DNA of 7,107 nucleotides from Oscillospiraceae bacterium. Lineage in GTDB: Bacteria; Bacillota; Clostridia; Oscillospirales; Oscillospiraceae. Where the stretch lies: assembly GCA_031280855.1 (NCBI GenBank), contig JAITGH010000036.1, forward strand, positions 1 through 7,107, read 5' to 3'. The position numbers and the translations under genes were made by a program. Positions 5,597 to 7,107 of this stretch are shown in pieces (position 1 is the first letter of the stretch; each line of letters begins with the position of its first letter). Under the pieces are notes generated by a model. It saw nothing but the letters and a program-made list of their open reading frames with translations, ran no database searches and had not been told where the DNA came from.

Positions 5597-6294
5597 CGCG
5601 GATCCCTCTTGCGTAAGTCCCACAGCACGGAACCGTACCGACACTCGCTATCCGGTCGGATTTCGTCGATGTACGAGGTCTCGGGATAGTAGCCCTGAAG
5701 CCACAGCAGATTGAACAGGCTGTAGAATCCCGTACCATCTCGCCCGGGTTTGTCGGAGTTCTCGCTGTCCTGCACGTACGCGAACGACGTGTTGAAGCAC
5801 CACGCTCGGCTGAGCCGCGCAAACTTCGCGATCTTCACCGGCGAACTCACCCCGGGCGACAGCGACGATACCGCGAGGTCGAACGCGCCTGCAAGCCCCT
5901 GCGTATCTAAGTCCATCGTCTCGAAGTCGCCGTATATGAACTCCGCATTCGCAAGCCCTCGACGCTTCGCAAGCCCCGCGCCGTACTCGAGGAACCGCTT
6001 CGAGAAGTCCAGCCCGACGACTCGCCTCACGTAGGGCGCGATTGCCAGCACGTGCAACCCGGGTCCGCACCCTACGTCAATTACGGTAGTCGCAGGAGTC
6101 AGCAGTCCGCGCTGCAGCAGGTACGCGGTCGATTGCCCGACGCGCTCCGTCATCGTGGGATTGCCCGTGCCGTCAACGCCAAGCTTCGCGACCCACTCTT
6201 CCGCACGTTCGTCCCACAGCTCCGCAGTATGCCCGATCGCTTGAGTCGGCTTGCGCGACGTCCATAATTCGGCAAAATAATCAATATCTCTCAT
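5593..6294 (-). CDS. Class I SAM-dependent methyltransferase, first gene of the transporter operon
   Basis: This 233-residue protein has the Rossmann-fold SAM motif V71-IDVGCGPG79, an acidic residue at the end of the second strand (D96 in VVGLDFS), and a YGDFETMDL stretch where the adenine-binding acidic residue usually lies. The N-terminal part, with WDERAEEW at 27-34, is a typical helical cap that shapes the acceptor site; I cannot name the acceptor. There is no signal peptide or membrane helix, so it acts in the cytosol. I start at ATG 6294. The frame extends upstream to 6330, but the operon promoter (6302-6330) occupies that stretch, so the longer product could not be made from it. No ribosome site precedes 6294, and the mRNA should begin at or next to the AUG. 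The stop overlaps the permease start, which links its role to the importer. Confidence 0.85.
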   Translation of the reverse strand: MRDIDYFAELWTSRKPTQAIGHTAELWDERAEEWVAKLGVDGTGNPTMTERVGQSTAYLLQRGLLTPATTVIDVGCGPGLHVLAIAPYVRRVVGLDFSKRFLEYGAGLAKRRGLANAEFIYGDFETMDLDTQGLAGAFDLAVSSLSPGVSSPVKIAKFARLSRAWCFNTSFAYVQDSENSDKPGRDGTGFYSLFNLLWLQGYYPETSYIDEIRPDSECRYGSVLWDLRKRDPR

Positions 6295-6301
6295 ACCGAC
6301 T

Positions 6302-6330
6302 AGTATAGCAGAACATTTCCGAGCTGTCAA
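6302..6330 (-). promoter_or_regulatory. Operon promoter giving a leaderless methyltransferase mRNA
   Basis: On the minus strand a perfect TTGACA (6330-6325) is followed after 17 bases by TATACT (6307-6302). The usual start, six or seven bases past the -10 box, falls at 6295-6294, where 6294 is the A of the methyltransferase ATG. No room exists for a Shine-Dalgarno site within the transcript. The -35 box lies eight bases beyond the stop codon of the upstream membrane-protein gene. Confidence 0.8.
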
Positions 6331-6338
6331 GAGAAATT

Positions 6339-7107
6339 TTACGGCAATACTTCAACCCGCTCCGTCACCCTCGGCGATGGAGCCGGAGTCTGAGCCGGCT
6401 TTTGAATCGACGTCGGCGGGAACTCGTCTTTCAGCTCCGCGACGATTTCTCGATCCTCGTACTCGACGCTTATACTAAGCTTCACGCGCTCTCCCTTGTA
6501 CGTCACAGTTATCGAGCCGGAGTACGAGTTCCCGGAGTCATGCGTCAGCGACAAGTCGCGGTAGATCTCGACGTCATAGCCATCGTCGTCCCACTTGTCC
6601 GTGAAGAACGCTTGCACCTTCTCGGACAGCTGTTCCTCGGATAGCCGCGCCAGTCCGAAGTCTTGCAGCAACGTCGGCGAGAAGTAGATCGCGGCGATCA
6701 GGGCGATCCATATCAGCGGCATGACGATCTTCTTTACCGCTCCGTAAGCGCGTCCAATCAGCGTTACGGGCGTAAGTACCAGCCCAATCCACATCCAGCC
6801 TCCGGGCTTACGGCCGGAGCGCCGCACTATCCCGCGATCGATTGCGATGAACAGCAGATTCAGCAGCACGATCACGATTCCCGCGAGTATATAGTTGACC
6901 GTCGAGTCAGCAAGGTCAAACGGCAGTTCGAACGGCAGTCGCTCCAACACGGAGATTTGGAACACCGCGATCAGCAAGACGATAACCGCGAGCCCGGCAA
7001 TCGGAGCAAGCATCAGGAACCATGTCATCACGTCGGACGCTTTGCGAGTTTGCGGCGTTTGCGGCTCGGAGAATGCGACCTCCGGCGCGGGTTCTACGGG
7101 CGGCGCA
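6339..7107 (-). CDS. Multi-pass membrane protein, C-terminal part (cut by window edge)
   Basis: The frame is open from the right edge to TAA at 6341-6339, giving 255 residues with the N-terminus missing. GTG and ATG codons at 7031 and 7028 are internal candidates only. The open frame continues for 25 Pro/Ala/Glu-rich residues upstream of them (EPAPEVAFSEPQTPQTRK), so the true start is probably outside. The visible layout is that linker, hydrophobic segments at about 28-50, 70-89, 104-118 and 127-142, then a charged domain at about 155-230 (FTDKWDDDGYDVEIYRDL and several short strands), and a Pro-rich tail. Membrane proteins of this style in Firmicutes often carry an N-terminal zinc ribbon before such a linker, which is a guess here. 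Function is unknown. No terminator separates it from the operon promoter, so read-through into the methyltransferase gene is likely. Confidence 0.7.
   Translation of the reverse strand, partial: APPVEPAPEVAFSEPQTPQTRKASDVMTWFLMLAPIAGLAVIVLLIAVFQISVLERLPFELPFDLADSTVNYILAGIVIVLLNLLFIAIDRGIVRRSGRKPGGWMWIGLVLTPVTLIGRAYGAVKKIVMPLIWIALIAAIYFSPTLLQDFGLARLSEEQLSEKVQAFFTDKWDDDGYDVEIYRDLSLTHDSGNSYSGSITVTYKGERVKLSISVEYEDREIVAELKDEFPPTSIQKPAQTPAPSPRVTERVEVLP

Noticed and set aside
5597..5644. Longer permease start at 5644
   Set aside because: It would overlap the methyltransferase gene by about 50 bases and add a polar extension. ATG 5596 has a ribosome site, an ATGA overlap and the expected family length.
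4902..5822. Minus-strand frame of 306 residues across permease and methyltransferase
   Set aside because: It is out of frame with two well-recognised genes, Arg/Gly/Ser-rich and without membrane segments or motifs.
6295..6330. Longer methyltransferase start at 6330
   Set aside because: The stretch contains the consensus promoter, and the extra twelve residues lie before the natural-looking N-terminus MRDIDYF.

Overview
The window reads as a chromosomal segment of an uncultured, fairly GC-rich Clostridia-type Firmicute. Three things point that way: a DUF3810-type membrane protein, strong Shine-Dalgarno sites of the GGAGG type, and clean sigma-A-like promoters. The Ser/Ala/Pro-rich linker behind the lipoprotein cysteine of the binding protein fits too. 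The assignment is an inference from protein families and style, not from a marker gene. No phage, IS, tRNA, rRNA or CRISPR signal was seen.

Layout. Positions 1-635 (minus) hold the N-terminal part of a DUF3810-type membrane protein, with its promoter at 659-688. It diverges from 828-1349 (plus), a 2H phosphoesterase of the 2'-5' RNA ligase family. After a 218-base gap comes 1568-1864 (plus), a 98-residue hypothetical protein that starts with TTG. Positions 1865-2038 are a structured intergenic element: two hairpins, a degenerate GTGAGGCG-like repeat tract, and a very good minus-strand promoter that has no recognisable gene behind it.

From 6294 down to 2039 (minus) lies one probable five-gene operon: SAM-dependent methyltransferase, FecCD-family permease, ABC ATPase, substrate-binding lipoprotein, and a small THEP1-like P-loop NTPase. 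The first two genes overlap by ATGA, the permease and ATPase are 3 bases apart, and the lipoprotein and NTPase are 8 bases apart. An 88-base gap with a short hairpin precedes the lipoprotein. The promoter (TTGACA, 17 bases, TATACT) sits so close to the methyltransferase ATG that the mRNA should be leaderless. The right edge (6339-7107, minus) is the C-terminal 255 residues of a multi-pass membrane protein, whose stop codon abuts the operon promoter with no terminator between.

Functionally, permease, ATPase and lipoprotein form a complete type II importer of the class used for ferric siderophores, heme, corrinoids and related metal chelates. The ligand cannot be read from sequence. The methyltransferase and NTPase are the unusual partners and may modify or process the imported compound or cofactor, but that is inference. 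The best candidates for undescribed biology are this five-gene set with its leaderless start, and the promoter-bearing structured intergenic element at about 1865-2073.
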